Assembly (NCBI GenBank): GCA_013390785.1
Contig: JACASW010000004.1
Span: forward strand, 38,816-102,815
Direction: 5' to 3'
Length of the DNA stretch: 64,000 nt
Source: Marine Group I thaumarchaeote
Lineage (GTDB): Archaea; Thermoproteota; Nitrososphaeria; Nitrososphaerales; Nitrosopumilaceae
This document shows, piece by piece, positions 8,432-16,122 of this stretch; position 1 is the first letter of the stretch; the number at the start of each line of letters is the position of its first letter. The notes beneath the pieces were generated by a model that was not told the origin of the DNA, did no database searches, and was given only the letters and a program-made list of their open reading frames with translations. A program made the translations under genes and the position numbers.

Positions 8432-8868
8432 TGTCACAAGGAAAAAGTCGTGGAAAAGCTTCCAAGGGAGTTGTAGAATTTCGACCGTATGTAACTAGAG
8501 TTCTACCAGTTGGTGCACAAATTGTATGCGCAGATAATTCTGGTGCTAAGATACTAGAAATCATCAACGTTCACAAGTATAAAACAAGATTATCAAGACT
8601 ACCAGCTGCTGCAGTAGGTGATTTCTGTAATGTTGTTGTAAAAAAAGGACCAGCTGAATTAAGAAAGCAAATACATGGTGCTGTCATTATTAGACAAAAA
8701 TATCCAATTAGAAGATTAAACGGAGTTAGAGTATCGTTTGAAGATAACGCTGCTGTTATAATTACACCTGAAGGTGAACTTAAAGGAACTGACATTAAAG
8801 GACCAGTATCTGTAGAAGCTTCTGAAAAATGGCCAAGAATAGCTAATTTGGCGTCAATGGTGGTATAG
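8431..8868 (+). CDS. rpl14: 50S ribosomal protein L14 (uL14)
   Basis: Subunit-interface protein. Family motifs: GAQIVCADNSGAKILEIINV (28-47), AVGDFCNVVVKKGPAELRKQ and the C-terminal ASEKWPRIANLASMVV. Length 145 aa is normal for archaeal L14, which has an N-terminal extension. The stop is followed directly by the rpl24 ATG. Confidence 0.97.
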   Translation: MSQGKSRGKASKGVVEFRPYVTRVLPVGAQIVCADNSGAKILEIINVHKYKTRLSRLPAAAVGDFCNVVVKKGPAELRKQIHGAVIIRQKYPIRRLNGVRVSFEDNAAVIITPEGELKGTDIKGPVSVEASEKWPRIANLASMVV

Positions 8869-9348
8869 ATGAAACCAACTAAAATGAGAAATAAGCAGAT
8901 CTATCGAGCATTGAACCAAGTTGTAAATAAACAAATTTCTGCTCCATTATCAAAGGATCTACGCAAAAAATATTCACGACGTAGTGCTAGGATTATGGTA
9001 GATGATACAGTTAATGTAATACGTGGAGAATATAAGGGAATTAAAGGCAAAGTCAGTAAAATCTCAACTAATAACAGTAGTATTGCTATAGAAGGTAATA
9101 AAAAAGAAAAATTAAAGGGAGAAAAAATTGATGTCTATATTCATTCGTCAAATGTTATTATCACATCATTAAATACAAATGACAAATGGCGCCTCAAAAT
9201 ATTAGAAAAAAAACCTAAGTCAAAAATTAAATCTATGAAAGCGGATGTTAAAAAGAAAGATGATGTTAAATCAGCAGCTAAAAAGAAAGATGATGTTAAA
9301 TCAGCAGCTAAAAAGAAAGATGATGTTAAAAAGAGTGTGAAAAAATAA
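8869..9348 (+). CDS. rpl24: 50S ribosomal protein L24 (uL24) with Lys/Asp repeat tail
   Basis: Assembly-initiating protein with a KOW domain. Seen: MRNKQIYRALNQVVNKQISAPLSKDL and the KOW core VDDTVNVIRGEYKGIKGKVSKI. The C-terminal 40 residues are an added lysine-rich tail with repeats of KKKDDVKSAA, a low-complexity extension like the one on rps3. The stop overlaps the eS4 start. Confidence 0.95.
   Translation: MKPTKMRNKQIYRALNQVVNKQISAPLSKDLRKKYSRRSARIMVDDTVNVIRGEYKGIKGKVSKISTNNSSIAIEGNKKEKLKGEKIDVYIHSSNVIITSLNTNDKWRLKILEKKPKSKIKSMKADVKKKDDVKSAAKKKDDVKSAAKKKDDVKKSVKK
9250..9330 (+). repeat. 30-bp tandem repeats in rpl24
   Basis: Two full 30-bp units (9250-9279 and 9280-9309), identical by eye, and a partial third (9310-9330) encode KKKDDVKSAA repeats at the C-terminus of L24. 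Confidence 0.85.
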
Positions 9349-10064
9349 TGGGTTCAATAGCAGGTAGTAAAAAACTAAAACGCCAAATGGCTCCTACATT
9401 TTGGGGGATCAACAGAAAAGAGAAAAGATTTGTAATTACAGTTAGACCTGGCTCACATCCAAAAAATAATTCAATTCCAACTGCAGTTCTATTACGTGAT
9501 ACAATAAAAAAAGTAAAAACATTAAGAGAAGCTAAATCATCAATTTACAGTGGAAAAATTAAGGTTGATGGTGTTATTCAAAAATCACTACATCACTCAA
9601 TTGGTTTAATGGATGTTGTAGAATTAGAAGGAACATCAGATGTGTATAGGTTGATACCTAAAAATGGACATATACTTGAACCATTAAAAATTGATGTTGG
9701 TGAAAAATCTAAAAAACTTGTTAAGGTAAACAGTAAAACAACAATCAAAGGTGGAAAAACTCAATTAGGCTTTCATGATGGAAGAACAATAATCACCGAT
9801 GTAGATACAAATGTTGGTGATACATGTCTGTTACAAATTCCTGAACAAAAAATTTTAGATGTAATTAAATTTGAAAAAAACTCTCAAGTGATAGTAACGA
9901 AGGGAATAAACGCTGGACGACTTGGTATTATTAATGAAATTAAACAAGGTACATTCACATTACCTAAAAGAATTATTCTTCTTATAGATGATAAAACAGT
10001 CGAAATTCCTGCAAATATTACTATGGTGGTTGGAAAAGAAAAACCATTAATACAAATTAGGTGA
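9348..10064 (+). CDS. rps4e: 30S ribosomal protein S4e (eS4)
   Basis: Archaeal/eukaryotic-specific 30S protein (no bacterial homologue). It has LKRQMAPTFWGINRKEKRFV at the N-terminus, an S4-type RNA-binding segment (SIYSGKIKVDGVIQKSLHHSIGLMDVVEL) and a KOW-like segment (VIVTKGINAGRLGIINEIK). It lies between L24 and L5, its usual archaeal position. Confidence 0.96.
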   Translation: MGSIAGSKKLKRQMAPTFWGINRKEKRFVITVRPGSHPKNNSIPTAVLLRDTIKKVKTLREAKSSIYSGKIKVDGVIQKSLHHSIGLMDVVELEGTSDVYRLIPKNGHILEPLKIDVGEKSKKLVKVNSKTTIKGGKTQLGFHDGRTIITDVDTNVGDTCLLQIPEQKILDVIKFEKNSQVIVTKGINAGRLGIINEIKQGTFTLPKRIILLIDDKTVEIPANITMVVGKEKPLIQIR

Positions 10065-10068
10065 TAAC

Positions 10069-10590
10069 TTGTCTCAACAAACTCAAAACTTAATGAAAAA
10101 AATCTTTCTTAATAAGGTAGTATTAAACATGGGGGTTGGAAAATCTGGAGACCCGATCGAAACAGGGAAAAAAACTTTAGTGCAAATCACTGGGAAAAAA
10201 CCAAATCCACGAAATGCAAAAAAAGCCCAAAGAGACTGGGGAGTTAGAAAGAATGAACCAATAGGTGTTGCTGTAACAGTTAGAGGTGATGATGCAATAG
10301 AATTATTAAAAAAATTGCTAGAAGCAAAAGATAATCAAATCAGTAAAAGATCATTTGATAATGAAGGAAATTTTTCATTTGGAATAAAAGAACATATTGA
10401 TATTCCTGGAGTAAAATATGATCCTAAAATAGGAATTCTAGGTTTAGAGGTCTCAGCATCACTAGCAAGACCTGGATTTAGTATTAAACTTAGAAGTAAA
10501 CATAAATCAAGGGTTGGTAAAAATCATCGAATAACAAAAGACGATGCAATTAAATTTTATACTGAAAAATTTGGGGTGCAGATTGTATAA
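10069..10590 (+). CDS. rpl5: 50S ribosomal protein L5 (uL5)
   Basis: 5S rRNA-binding protein of the central protuberance. Seen: KVVLNMGVGKSGDPIETGKK, KKPNPRNAKKAQRDWGVRKNEPIGVAVTVRG and SFGIKEHIDIPGVKYDPKIG. The start is a TTG five bases after the eS4 stop, with GGTGA upstream; an internal ATG at residue 8 is a weaker alternative. The stop overlaps the rps14 ATG. Confidence 0.95.
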   Translation: MSQQTQNLMKKIFLNKVVLNMGVGKSGDPIETGKKTLVQITGKKPNPRNAKKAQRDWGVRKNEPIGVAVTVRGDDAIELLKKLLEAKDNQISKRSFDNEGNFSFGIKEHIDIPGVKYDPKIGILGLEVSASLARPGFSIKLRSKHKSRVGKNHRITKDDAIKFYTEKFGVQIV

Positions 10591-10784
10591 TGGTTAAAGA
10601 TAGATCATATGGAGACCGTGGAACTGGTTATACAGCAAGAATCGATAGAAAAATTGGAAGAGGTACTAGATGGTGTAAAAGATGTGGTGATTATACAGCA
10701 GTTATTCAAAAATATGATCTATACTTATGTAGACGTTGTTTTAGAGAGGTTGCAGTTTCTTTGGGATTTAATAAAAACGGATAG
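10590..10784 (+). CDS. rps14: 30S ribosomal protein S14, zinc-binding form (uS14)
   Basis: Head protein of the small subunit. The 64-aa archaeal type carries a zinc ribbon with Cys29, Cys32, Cys47 and Cys50 (WCKRC and LCRRCFRE). GDRGTGYTARIDRKIGRGTR precedes it. It is translationally coupled to rpl5. Confidence 0.96.
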   Translation: MVKDRSYGDRGTGYTARIDRKIGRGTRWCKRCGDYTAVIQKYDLYLCRRCFREVAVSLGFNKNG

Positions 10785-10791
10785 ATGAAAT

Positions 10792-11184
10792 ATGCCATCA
10801 AATAATATTCTAGCAAATCTATTTACAACGTTATTCAATACGGAGGATCGAAGGAAAGATAATTGTATTGTTGTACCCACATCAAAGCTCGGTATAGAAG
10901 TACTCAATACTCTAAAGAAAGAGGGGTATATTGGTGAATTTGAACATATTGATGATAAACGTGGAGGAAAATTTAAGATTAAACTTTTAGCAAAAATTTC
11001 AAAATGTGGAGCTATCACACCAAGATTTAAAGTAAAAAAAGATGAATATGGTGTTTGGGAACGACAATTTCTTCCATCATATGATAGAGGAATGTTACTT
11101 GTAACTACAAATCAAGGTGTGATGTCACATAAAGAAGCTGTAGATAAAAATATTGGAGGATTTTTGATAGGGTATGTCTACTAA
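10792..11184 (+). CDS. rps8: 30S ribosomal protein S8 (uS8)
   Basis: Primary 16S rRNA-binding protein of the platform. The 130-aa protein has the archaeal form: ANLFTTLFNTEDRRKDNCIV, NTLKKEGYIGEFEHIDDKRGGKFKI and the C-terminal GMLLVTTNQGVMSHKEAVDK followed by GGFLIGYVY. It starts 8 bases after rps14 and overlaps the next gene by 11 bases. Confidence 0.96.
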   Translation: MPSNNILANLFTTLFNTEDRRKDNCIVVPTSKLGIEVLNTLKKEGYIGEFEHIDDKRGGKFKIKLLAKISKCGAITPRFKVKKDEYGVWERQFLPSYDRGMLLVTTNQGVMSHKEAVDKNIGGFLIGYVY

Positions 11185-11731
11185 ACAGATAGAAAAATCC
11201 ACAATTGAAATTCAAATACCGGATGATGTTAAAGTTAATTTAAAGGGTAGTATGTTACAGGTCAAAGGACCATTAGGTAATGTATACAAAAATTTCAAAA
11301 AAATTCCAGTTCTTATTGAAATAAACGACGATAAAATATTTCTTAAAAAAACAGGTGAACGAAAAAAACATTTAGCCATACTTAACACATCCAAATCATT
11401 AATCAAAACACTTTGCGCAGGTGTTGTTGATGGATTTACAATAAAAATGAAAATTGTATATTCGCATTTTCCTATCACAGTTAAGGTAGAAGGCAAAAAT
11501 GTTTTAATTGAAAATTTTCAGGGAGAAAGAGCGCCAAGAATTTCTCTAATAAAGGGAGCTACAAAAGTTACTGTGAAAGGAGACGATGTCATAATAACTG
11601 GACCAGTTTTAACAGATGTTTCACAAACTGCTGCAAATATTCAATTAAAATCAAAGGTAAAAAATAAAGATCATCGTGTGTTTCTAGATGGCGTTTACAA
11701 ATTTTCTAAATCAAAAGGAATTGAAAAATAA
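11174..11731 (+). CDS. rpl6: 50S ribosomal protein L6 (uL6)
   Basis: Protein near the factor-binding site of the large subunit. Seen: VKVNLKGSMLQVKGPLGNVYKNF, the second repeat HFPITVKVEGKNVLIENFQGERAPR and the C-terminal QTAANIQLKSKVKNKDHRVFLDG. It ends the cluster: the L32e, L19e, L18, S5, L30 and L15 genes that usually follow are absent, and an oligo-T stretch lies just beyond. Confidence 0.96.
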   Translation: MSTKQIEKSTIEIQIPDDVKVNLKGSMLQVKGPLGNVYKNFKKIPVLIEINDDKIFLKKTGERKKHLAILNTSKSLIKTLCAGVVDGFTIKMKIVYSHFPITVKVEGKNVLIENFQGERAPRISLIKGATKVTVKGDDVIITGPVLTDVSQTAANIQLKSKVKNKDHRVFLDGVYKFSKSKGIEK

Positions 11732-11743
11732 CACGATTTATCG

Positions 11744-11752
11744 TTTTTTCTT
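11744..11752 (+). terminator. Oligo-T terminator after the ribosomal cluster
   Basis: TTTTTTCTT begins 13 bases after the rpl6 stop, before tRNA-Asn. T-runs are the usual archaeal intrinsic terminator. Confidence 0.5.
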
Positions 11753-11796
11753 CTGATCATAAGGATTAAATCGCTTTTGACGAGGTTAAAGTCTAT

Positions 11797-11870
11797 GCCG
11801 CCCTAGCTCAGCGTGGTAGAGCGTCGGACTGTTAATCCGTTGGTCGTCAGTTCAAGTCTGACGGGCGGCG
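11797..11870 (+). tRNA. tRNA-Asn (GTT)
   Basis: A complete 74-nt cloverleaf: acceptor GCCGCCC pairs with GGGCGGC, D-arm GCTCAGCGTGGTAGAGC, anticodon loop CTGTTAA with anticodon GTT, T-arm GTCAG-TTCAAGT-CTGAC and discriminator G. CCA is not encoded and there is no intron. This tRNA is the expected substrate of the AspRS/GatCAB route encoded at 18382-22835. Confidence 0.96.
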
Positions 11871-11873
11871 CCT

Positions 11874-11903
11874 AATATTTCTAAATTCGAATTTAGAAAT
11901 ATT
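11874..11903 (+). repeat. Perfect 30-bp palindrome after tRNA-Asn
   Basis: Two 15-base arms (AATATTTCTAAATTC and its exact complement) form a perfect palindrome starting four bases after the tRNA. A close copy occurs at 13183-13204. It may be a binding site for a dimeric regulator or help terminate or process the tRNA transcript. Confidence 0.8.
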
Positions 11904-11990
11904 GATCGATTGAACCTAAATGGTGCATGGATTTAGACTGTAACGATCTAATAGATGATCGCATATTAGTAATAATGCAGGAGGTTTACA

Positions 11991-12245
11991 ATGGTCAGAA
12001 CTAAAAGGGCCAACCGATATTGCGTTGATTGTGGTTCTAGGCTAGTTTACTATCCTCGTTTATCAAATCCAAAGGCTCCCAATGAATACAGAGTGCTTGT
12101 TTATGCATGTCCAGATTGTAGTAATGATTTCGATAGACCCAAAATGTTCTCAATAAAAAGAAACCAAGTTGAAAACCCTCTTGAAACAGTAGAAATTGAG
12201 ATAAAACAAGTACAAAAACAACTTCAAAATAATCCAAAAAAATAA
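11991..12245 (+). CDS. Small zinc ribbon protein, 84 aa
   Basis: Unrecognised protein with one zinc ribbon (Cys11, Cys14, Cys40, Cys43; CVDC and CPDC) between a basic start (MVRTKRANRY) and a Gln/Lys-rich C-terminal helix (about 55-84). The start is well supported by a strong Shine-Dalgarno, AGGAGGT, 7 bases upstream, one of the few perfect ones in the window. It precedes a small membrane protein gene by 9 bases, so the two are probably co-transcribed. A role in transcription or translation would fit a free zinc ribbon but is not shown. Confidence 0.75.
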   Translation: MVRTKRANRYCVDCGSRLVYYPRLSNPKAPNEYRVLVYACPDCSNDFDRPKMFSIKRNQVENPLETVEIEIKQVQKQLQNNPKK

Positions 12246-12254
12246 CAAAGTACA

Positions 12255-12479
12255 ATGTATCCTGAAAAACCAAGAAGTAATTGGTGGTATCTTTTACCAA
12301 TTTTTTTAGGGATAATTGGTGGAATAATTGCATATTTTGCAATAAGAAAAGATGATCGTCCAAAGGCCAAAAAATGCATTTATCTTGGATTGATACTGTT
12401 CGCTGTAGGAATACTTGTTGATGTATTCTTCGCTGGATTTGCCCCTATTCCTGACAACTGGTATGGTGTAAACATCTAA
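12255..12479 (+). CDS. Two-span small membrane protein, 74 aa
   Basis: Short membrane protein with two helices, about residues 11-30 (WYLLPIFLGIIGGIIAYFAI) and 42-62, separated by a basic loop (RKDDRPKAKK). The N-terminus (MYPEKPRSNWW) is basic and the C-terminus ends in a short outside tail. No family is recognised by function. It sits 9 bases after the zinc ribbon gene. Confidence 0.7.
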   Translation: MYPEKPRSNWWYLLPIFLGIIGGIIAYFAIRKDDRPKAKKCIYLGLILFAVGILVDVFFAGFAPIPDNWYGVNI

Positions 12480-12519
12480 AAATTTTCAAAATAACCAGTT
12501 GTAGACAAATTTGCTGATT

Positions 12520-12735
12520 TGTGCGTAAATGCTCAACCCCACCTATATGTCAAGCCATTTACGAATAACGTGATTTTATCAAAAACAGTGATTTTAGTGG
12601 GGGGTTTAACATTTGTTCCTAAATATACGATCCAATAGTAAAAACACCATGCTAGGTCATTTACAAACCGATCATCATTTTTTACTAGGCATGAACATTC
12701 AACCCCCCTTTTTATCAAAAAAACATGATCGGACT
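12520..12735. other. Fold-rich intergenic region with several inverted and direct repeats
   Basis: This 340-base gap (12480-12820) is not plain AT-rich spacer. It holds an 8-bp inverted repeat CGTAAATG/CATTTACG (12524-12531, 12556-12563), a 9-bp inverted repeat TAGTAAAAA/TTTTTACTA (12636-12644, 12679-12687), an 8-bp inverted repeat CCGATCAT/ATGATCGG (12668-12675, 12725-12732), a direct repeat GTGATTTTA (12570, 12588) and C-run blocks (ending near 12541 and 12708) that could pair alternatively with the G-run at 12599-12604. A non-coding RNA or a protein-bound regulatory region are both possible. Strand is not determined. Confidence 0.45.
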
Positions 12736-12820
12736 TAGAAATTTTGTCAAAAAAAGACAGTAATTAAGCAAAAAGTGGTGACTGACTTCACATAAAACAC
12801 AATGTTTTAGGGTGAAATTA

Positions 12821-13099
12821 ATGGCTATTTCAAAAGCAAAACGTAGTGCTGCAGCAAAAAAGGCAGCACGAACGAGAAAGCGAAATGCTGCCGCTAAAGC
12901 TGCAAAGCGAAGTGCAGCAGCAAGACGTAGAAAACGCTCTGCCGGTAAGAAAAAAGGTGGCGGTAAGAGAAAAGCTGCTAAGAGAAAAGGTGGCGCTAAG
13001 AGAAAAGGTGGCGCTAAGAAGAGAAAAGCACCTAAGAGAAAAGGTGGCGCTAAGAGAAAAGCACCTAAGAGAAAAGCAGCTAAGAAACGAAGAAGATAA
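12821..13099 (+). CDS. Very basic Lys/Ala/Arg-rich histone-H1-like DNA-binding protein, 92 aa
   Basis: Almost the entire protein is Lys, Arg, Ala and Gly. The N-terminal half is KR/A-rich and probably helical (SKAKRSAAAKKAARTRKR), and the C-terminal half has imperfect repeats of KRKGGAKRK and KRKAPKRK. The composition resembles histone H1 tails and bacterial H1-like proteins, so a nucleoid or RNA-condensing role is inferred. ATG 12821 is preferred over a GTG at 12812: TATA-like CATAAAAC lies about 25 bases upstream and AGGGTGA just before. The codons are more GC-rich than in neighbours, and internal DNA repeats suggest expansion. Confidence 0.8.
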   Translation: MAISKAKRSAAAKKAARTRKRNAAAKAAKRSAAARRRKRSAGKKKGGGKRKAAKRKGGAKRKGGAKKRKAPKRKGGAKRKAPKRKAAKKRRR

Positions 13100-13120
13100 T
13101 CAATCTTTTGCGTTAAAACA

Positions 13121-13139
13121 CCTTTTTTTATTTTTTTTA
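13121..13139 (+). terminator. Oligo-T terminator after the basic protein gene
   Basis: Two T-runs (7 and 8 T) separated by an A occur about 20 bases after the stop codon. Confidence 0.55.
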
Positions 13140-13182
13140 ATACTAACCAACGATAGTTGTAATACTGTGTTAATAACTAATG

Positions 13183-13204
13183 TTTCTAAACTCGAATTTA
13201 GAAA
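13183..13204 (+). repeat. Second copy of the TTTCTAAA-TTTAGAAA palindrome
   Basis: TTTCTAAA and TTTAGAAA flank a 6-base centre, matching the core of the 30-bp palindrome at 11874-11903 with one base changed (C for T in the left half). It lies between the basic protein gene and the convergent PPOX gene. Confidence 0.7.
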
Positions 13205-13238
13205 TATATTATATGTTACCCCTAATTCATTACGTATG

Positions 13239-13646
13239 TTATCCGTCGTTCATGCTAATTTCAGGTAATACGTATACATGCTCAGGTTTAATTTTGAAAG
13301 TGATGCGCTTCTCACCAGGTCTTTTAAACGGATATTTTCCCAAATTCATGTACTTTTTGGCCAATTTATCAGCATGACTATAATCATAATCTGGAATAAT
13401 AGATATGACCTTGCCTCTAATAGTAGTCATATCAAGTGAGTTATCATGTGACACTACACATACTGCGACACGCGAATCATGTAGAACATTTCTATGTTTA
13501 ATTCTGCCTTCAGCAGTATTTACCAATATGTAACCATCCTGGTAATCGCCCCAAACAGGTGTAAGTTGAGGGGACCCGTCTAAATTGATTGTAGCAATAA
13601 AAATAAGGTTTTTTTCCTGAAATAGTCTCTCAACTTTTTGATCCAT
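13239..13646 (-). CDS. Pyridoxamine 5'-phosphate oxidase-like (PPOX class) flavin/F420-binding protein
   Basis: Split beta-barrel protein of the PPOX superfamily, which binds FMN or F420 and often reduces or oxidises small substrates. Seen: an N-terminal helix, IFIATINLDGSPQLTPVWGD (residues 16-35), GYILVNTAEGRIKHRNVLHD and SRVAVCVV. The 135-aa length fits the F420-dependent class. Substrate unknown. Confidence 0.85.
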   Translation of the reverse strand: MDQKVERLFQEKNLIFIATINLDGSPQLTPVWGDYQDGYILVNTAEGRIKHRNVLHDSRVAVCVVSHDNSLDMTTIRGKVISIIPDYDYSHADKLAKKYMNLGKYPFKRPGEKRITFKIKPEHVYVLPEISMNDG

Positions 13647-13696
13647 AAATTAGTTAAAAAAATCTAGTATTTATTCAAGTATTTTTTTAGATCAGT

Positions 13697-14113
13697 ATGA
13701 AAATCGAAATTCCATTCAAAGGACATAAAAACATACTATCGTTACACAAAAAGACTATAGAAATCACGAAGGATGATAAGTTGACCGTTAACGGTGATTG
13801 TATTGTTGGTACAAATTCTAGTCTTGCATGCGCAGATCTGCCAGAAAAATTCAAAAAAAAGATACAAAATCCTACCACTGAAATTAAATTTAGTATCGTG
13901 GCTGACGAACACTCATTTTCTATACGTGGAAAAGGATCAAATAAGTTAACGCTGAAGCATACAAATGATATAGTATTACGTAAAAGTGCATTCACATGCT
14001 CTAGAACTATCGCAATAAATTGCGATAAGGCATCAGATGATATACCAAGAAATATGGTAAAAAAGCTACAGGACCCAAAAACTAGCGGAAAATTGGTTAT
14101 AGAAATAAAATAA
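13697..14113 (+). CDS. DUF371 family protein
   Basis: Matches the archaeal DUF371 family from memory of its pattern: FKGHKNILSLHKKTIEITKD (7-26), LTVNGDCIVGTNSSLACADL and a predicted all-beta fold, 138 aa. The family has no established biochemical function. It is divergent from the PPOX gene and convergent with the wHTH gene, whose stop is adjacent. Confidence 0.75.
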   Translation: MKIEIPFKGHKNILSLHKKTIEITKDDKLTVNGDCIVGTNSSLACADLPEKFKKKIQNPTTEIKFSIVADEHSFSIRGKGSNKLTLKHTNDIVLRKSAFTCSRTIAINCDKASDDIPRNMVKKLQDPKTSGKLVIEIK

Positions 14114-14596
14114 TTACTTTTTTACTAACAGATCAGTCATTGCTCGATTAACAATTTCCATAGTGATGAAATTATTGTAATTAATTTGCTGTATTTTACG
14201 TGTTTTTGAAAAATTTTTTGAGATTGGACCAATTATTTTGCCAAGCTTCAATGATGTTTTTGATATGAGCTTTGAATAGTTTTTATCAAAATCTACTGGT
14301 AATGTAAAATCCAAAAGTTTAGCAGAAGAGCTATAATATTTGGTAATTCCACCTCGTGCTTCTTCTATTTTGGATATTTCGATTAATCCAGAATTTTTAA
14401 GAATTTCAACATGATGACGTATTGTCGTCACCGCTTTTTTGTAACCAAATTTTTTAAGACGACGACTAATTTGTTCAACGTTCAACTGTTTTTTATGTAA
14501 CAATTGTACAATTTTTCCTCGTATTGGATCATCAAGCGCTCTGAATATCTCATAATTTGTTAAAATAATCCTATTTGTTGTTATTTTTTTCTCCAT
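14114..14596 (-). CDS. Winged helix-turn-helix (ArsR-like) transcriptional regulator
   Basis: DNA-binding domain at about residues 15-85: LTNYEIFRALDDPIRGKIVQ, QISRRLKKFGYKKAVTTIRHH (the recognition helix and following segment), then the wing EEARGGITKYYSSS. The C-terminal half is helical, perhaps for dimerisation. A TATA-like TATAATAT lies close upstream of the first ATG (14608), so the second ATG (14596) is preferred. The 190-base upstream gap is AT-rich with many TAATA/ACTA repeats and could hold its operator. Confidence 0.8.
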   Translation of the reverse strand: MEKKITTNRIILTNYEIFRALDDPIRGKIVQLLHKKQLNVEQISRRLKKFGYKKAVTTIRHHVEILKNSGLIEISKIEEARGGITKYYSSSAKLLDFTLPVDFDKNYSKLISKTSLKLGKIIGPISKNFSKTRKIQQINYNNFITMEIVNRAMTDLLVKK

Positions 14597-14799
14597 TAAC
14601 AATGGCATATTATACGTACGAATGTGCTAATTAAAATAAAATCATGTTTAAGTTTATTAACTATTAGCAATAATTTCCTAATGCTACTATTATTATAATA
14701 ATACTACTATAATATTAGTAATAGATCAAAATTTCAAGAAATAAAAAGCACAACAGTAGATATAGTGATTACACATATTTTCTGAAAACAAGAATCGAG

Positions 14800-15624
14800 T
14801 TAAAGCGAATTACCAGTCATGCTTTCATATGCAGTGACATATCGCTGAGTCATTTTAGAAACCAAGTCAGATGGAATAGAAGGAGCAACAGGTTCTTCGC
14901 CGCTTGAACGTGCATCATCAAATTTTTTCTGATAGCCGTTTTCAGTCAACCAATCACGCAAAAGTTGTTTGTCATATGCTTCTTGTGTTTCACCAATTGT
15001 GTAGGTATCTTTAGGCCATAAACGGAATTCATCAGGACCGATTGAATCCGCTAAAATGATTTCGTTATTTAGTTTCCCGAATTCTAATTTTAAATCAGCA
15101 AGAATAAAACCAGATTCATCTGCAACCGCAGCCATTTTTTTATAAATTTTAATTGATTTCTCTGATAGCCAATCATATTCATCAATAGTAACTAATTCCA
15201 TTGAAATTGCATCATCTCTATCAACTGGTATGTCATGTGTTGATTTGGTAGTTGGATCAAAGATTGGTTTTGATAGTCTTGATGCTAATTCTGTTGATGC
15301 GTCTTTATCTAGAGAAATCTTTCCATTTTTCCACCGTGAAAATAGACTACCATAAAAATATCCACGAACAATACATTCTATTGGAAGCATGCCCATTTTT
15401 TTTACAATAATTTCTGTGTCAGATTTTCTTTCTACAAAATGATTACTAACATCAAGTTTCTTGAACCAATACTCAGCAAATTTACAAAGAACTTCGCCTT
15501 TCCTTGGTATTTCATCCTTAAATTTTACATCGTATGCAGAAACACGATTACTAAATTTGAATAATAAATTTCCATCATCAAGTTCATAAACGTCTTTGAC
15601 TTTACCAGAGGTTAAAAATTTCAA
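14800..15624 (-). CDS. purC: Phosphoribosylaminoimidazole-succinocarboxamide synthase
   Basis: Ligates aspartate to CAIR in purine biosynthesis, giving SAICAR. Family motifs: [20 protein letters not shown] near the N-terminus, [19 protein letters not shown] and LADLKLEFG, then [12 protein letters not shown]. 274 aa is close to normal. It starts with TTG, and a TATA-like stretch (ATTATATTATT, 15640-15650) about 20 bases upstream suggests a leaderless transcript. It stands apart from the purFLQ and purP genes. Confidence 0.95.
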   Translation of the reverse strand: MKFLTSGKVKDVYELDDGNLLFKFSNRVSAYDVKFKDEIPRKGEVLCKFAEYWFKKLDVSNHFVERKSDTEIIVKKMGMLPIECIVRGYFYGSLFSRWKNGKISLDKDASTELASRLSKPIFDPTTKSTHDIPVDRDDAISMELVTIDEYDWLSEKSIKIYKKMAAVADESGFILADLKLEFGKLNNEIILADSIGPDEFRLWPKDTYTIGETQEAYDKQLLRDWLTENGYQKKFDDARSSGEEPVAPSIPSDLVSKMTQRYVTAYESMTGNSL

Positions 15625-15639
15625 CTGTAATCAGTATGT

Positions 15640-15650
15640 ATTATATTATT
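15640..15650 (-). promoter_or_regulatory. TATA box for purC
   Basis: AATAATATAAT on the minus strand, centred about 21 bases from the TTG start of purC. Confidence 0.4.
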
Positions 15651-15664
15651 TCGTTATATGTAAA

Positions 15665-16084
15665 TTAAGAGCCCATCATTCCAGGCATTGCTACTGGTTC
15701 TCTGTATGCCTTGTAAACATCAATACCACCATCTGCAGTTACCCGTACGAATTGTAAACTATTACCATCTGGTGGTGATAATAATATAGTTTTGCCAGAT
15801 TTCAATGTTGGAATAAAATCTTTGTCACCATCACCATAATCAATTGTAATATTTGTTAAAGGATGATCACCTGTGTTTTGTATCATAACACGCGCTAAAA
15901 TGAAAAGACTTTGTTGTTCTTTTGTAGGATCAACCAAGATAGAACTGTCAGAAGTAGTAGTAGACCCAGGAAATGCCATAGTAACTACTAGAATTATAAT
16001 TACTATTGCGCCACCAATGCCACACCCAATCAAAATATTCTTTGGTAATGGAATGTTTCTCTTTGGTTTTGCAGGTAGTGTCAT
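15665..16084 (-). CDS. Membrane-anchored extracytoplasmic protein, 139 aa, unknown
   Basis: The N-terminus is basic (LPAKPKRNIPLP) followed by one hydrophobic helix (about residues 19-38, GCGIGGAIVIIILVV). The remainder is a predicted outside beta domain (LFILARVMIQNTGDHPLTNI, DYGDGDKDFIPTLKSGKTI), ending in a Met-rich PGMMGS tail. The strand pattern resembles an Ig-like/FxLD-type domain, but I do not recognise a family. The following minus-strand gene at 16123 also encodes a single-span protein. Confidence 0.7.
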   Translation of the reverse strand: MTLPAKPKRNIPLPKNILIGCGIGGAIVIIILVVTMAFPGSTTTSDSSILVDPTKEQQSLFILARVMIQNTGDHPLTNITIDYGDGDKDFIPTLKSGKTILLSPPDGNSLQFVRVTADGGIDVYKAYREPVAMPGMMGS

Positions 16085-16122
16085 AGTATTTCAGTAGACA
16101 TTAGTACACTATAAGGTTAAAA

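Noticed and set aside
12533..12718. Minus-strand 61-residue frame in the structured spacer
   Set aside because: No recognisable motif, no clear ribosome site, and it coincides with the inverted repeats, which better explain the base pattern.
12846..13377. Plus-strand frames overlapping the basic protein gene and its downstream region
   Set aside because: The first is an alternative frame of the repetitive basic gene; the second (13180-13377) crosses the convergent PPOX gene and the palindrome and has no ribosome site or motif.
14609..14799. Microsatellite or origin-like element in TAATA/ACTA-rich spacer
   Set aside because: Repetition is imperfect and consistent with ordinary AT-rich promoter sequence upstream of the wHTH gene.
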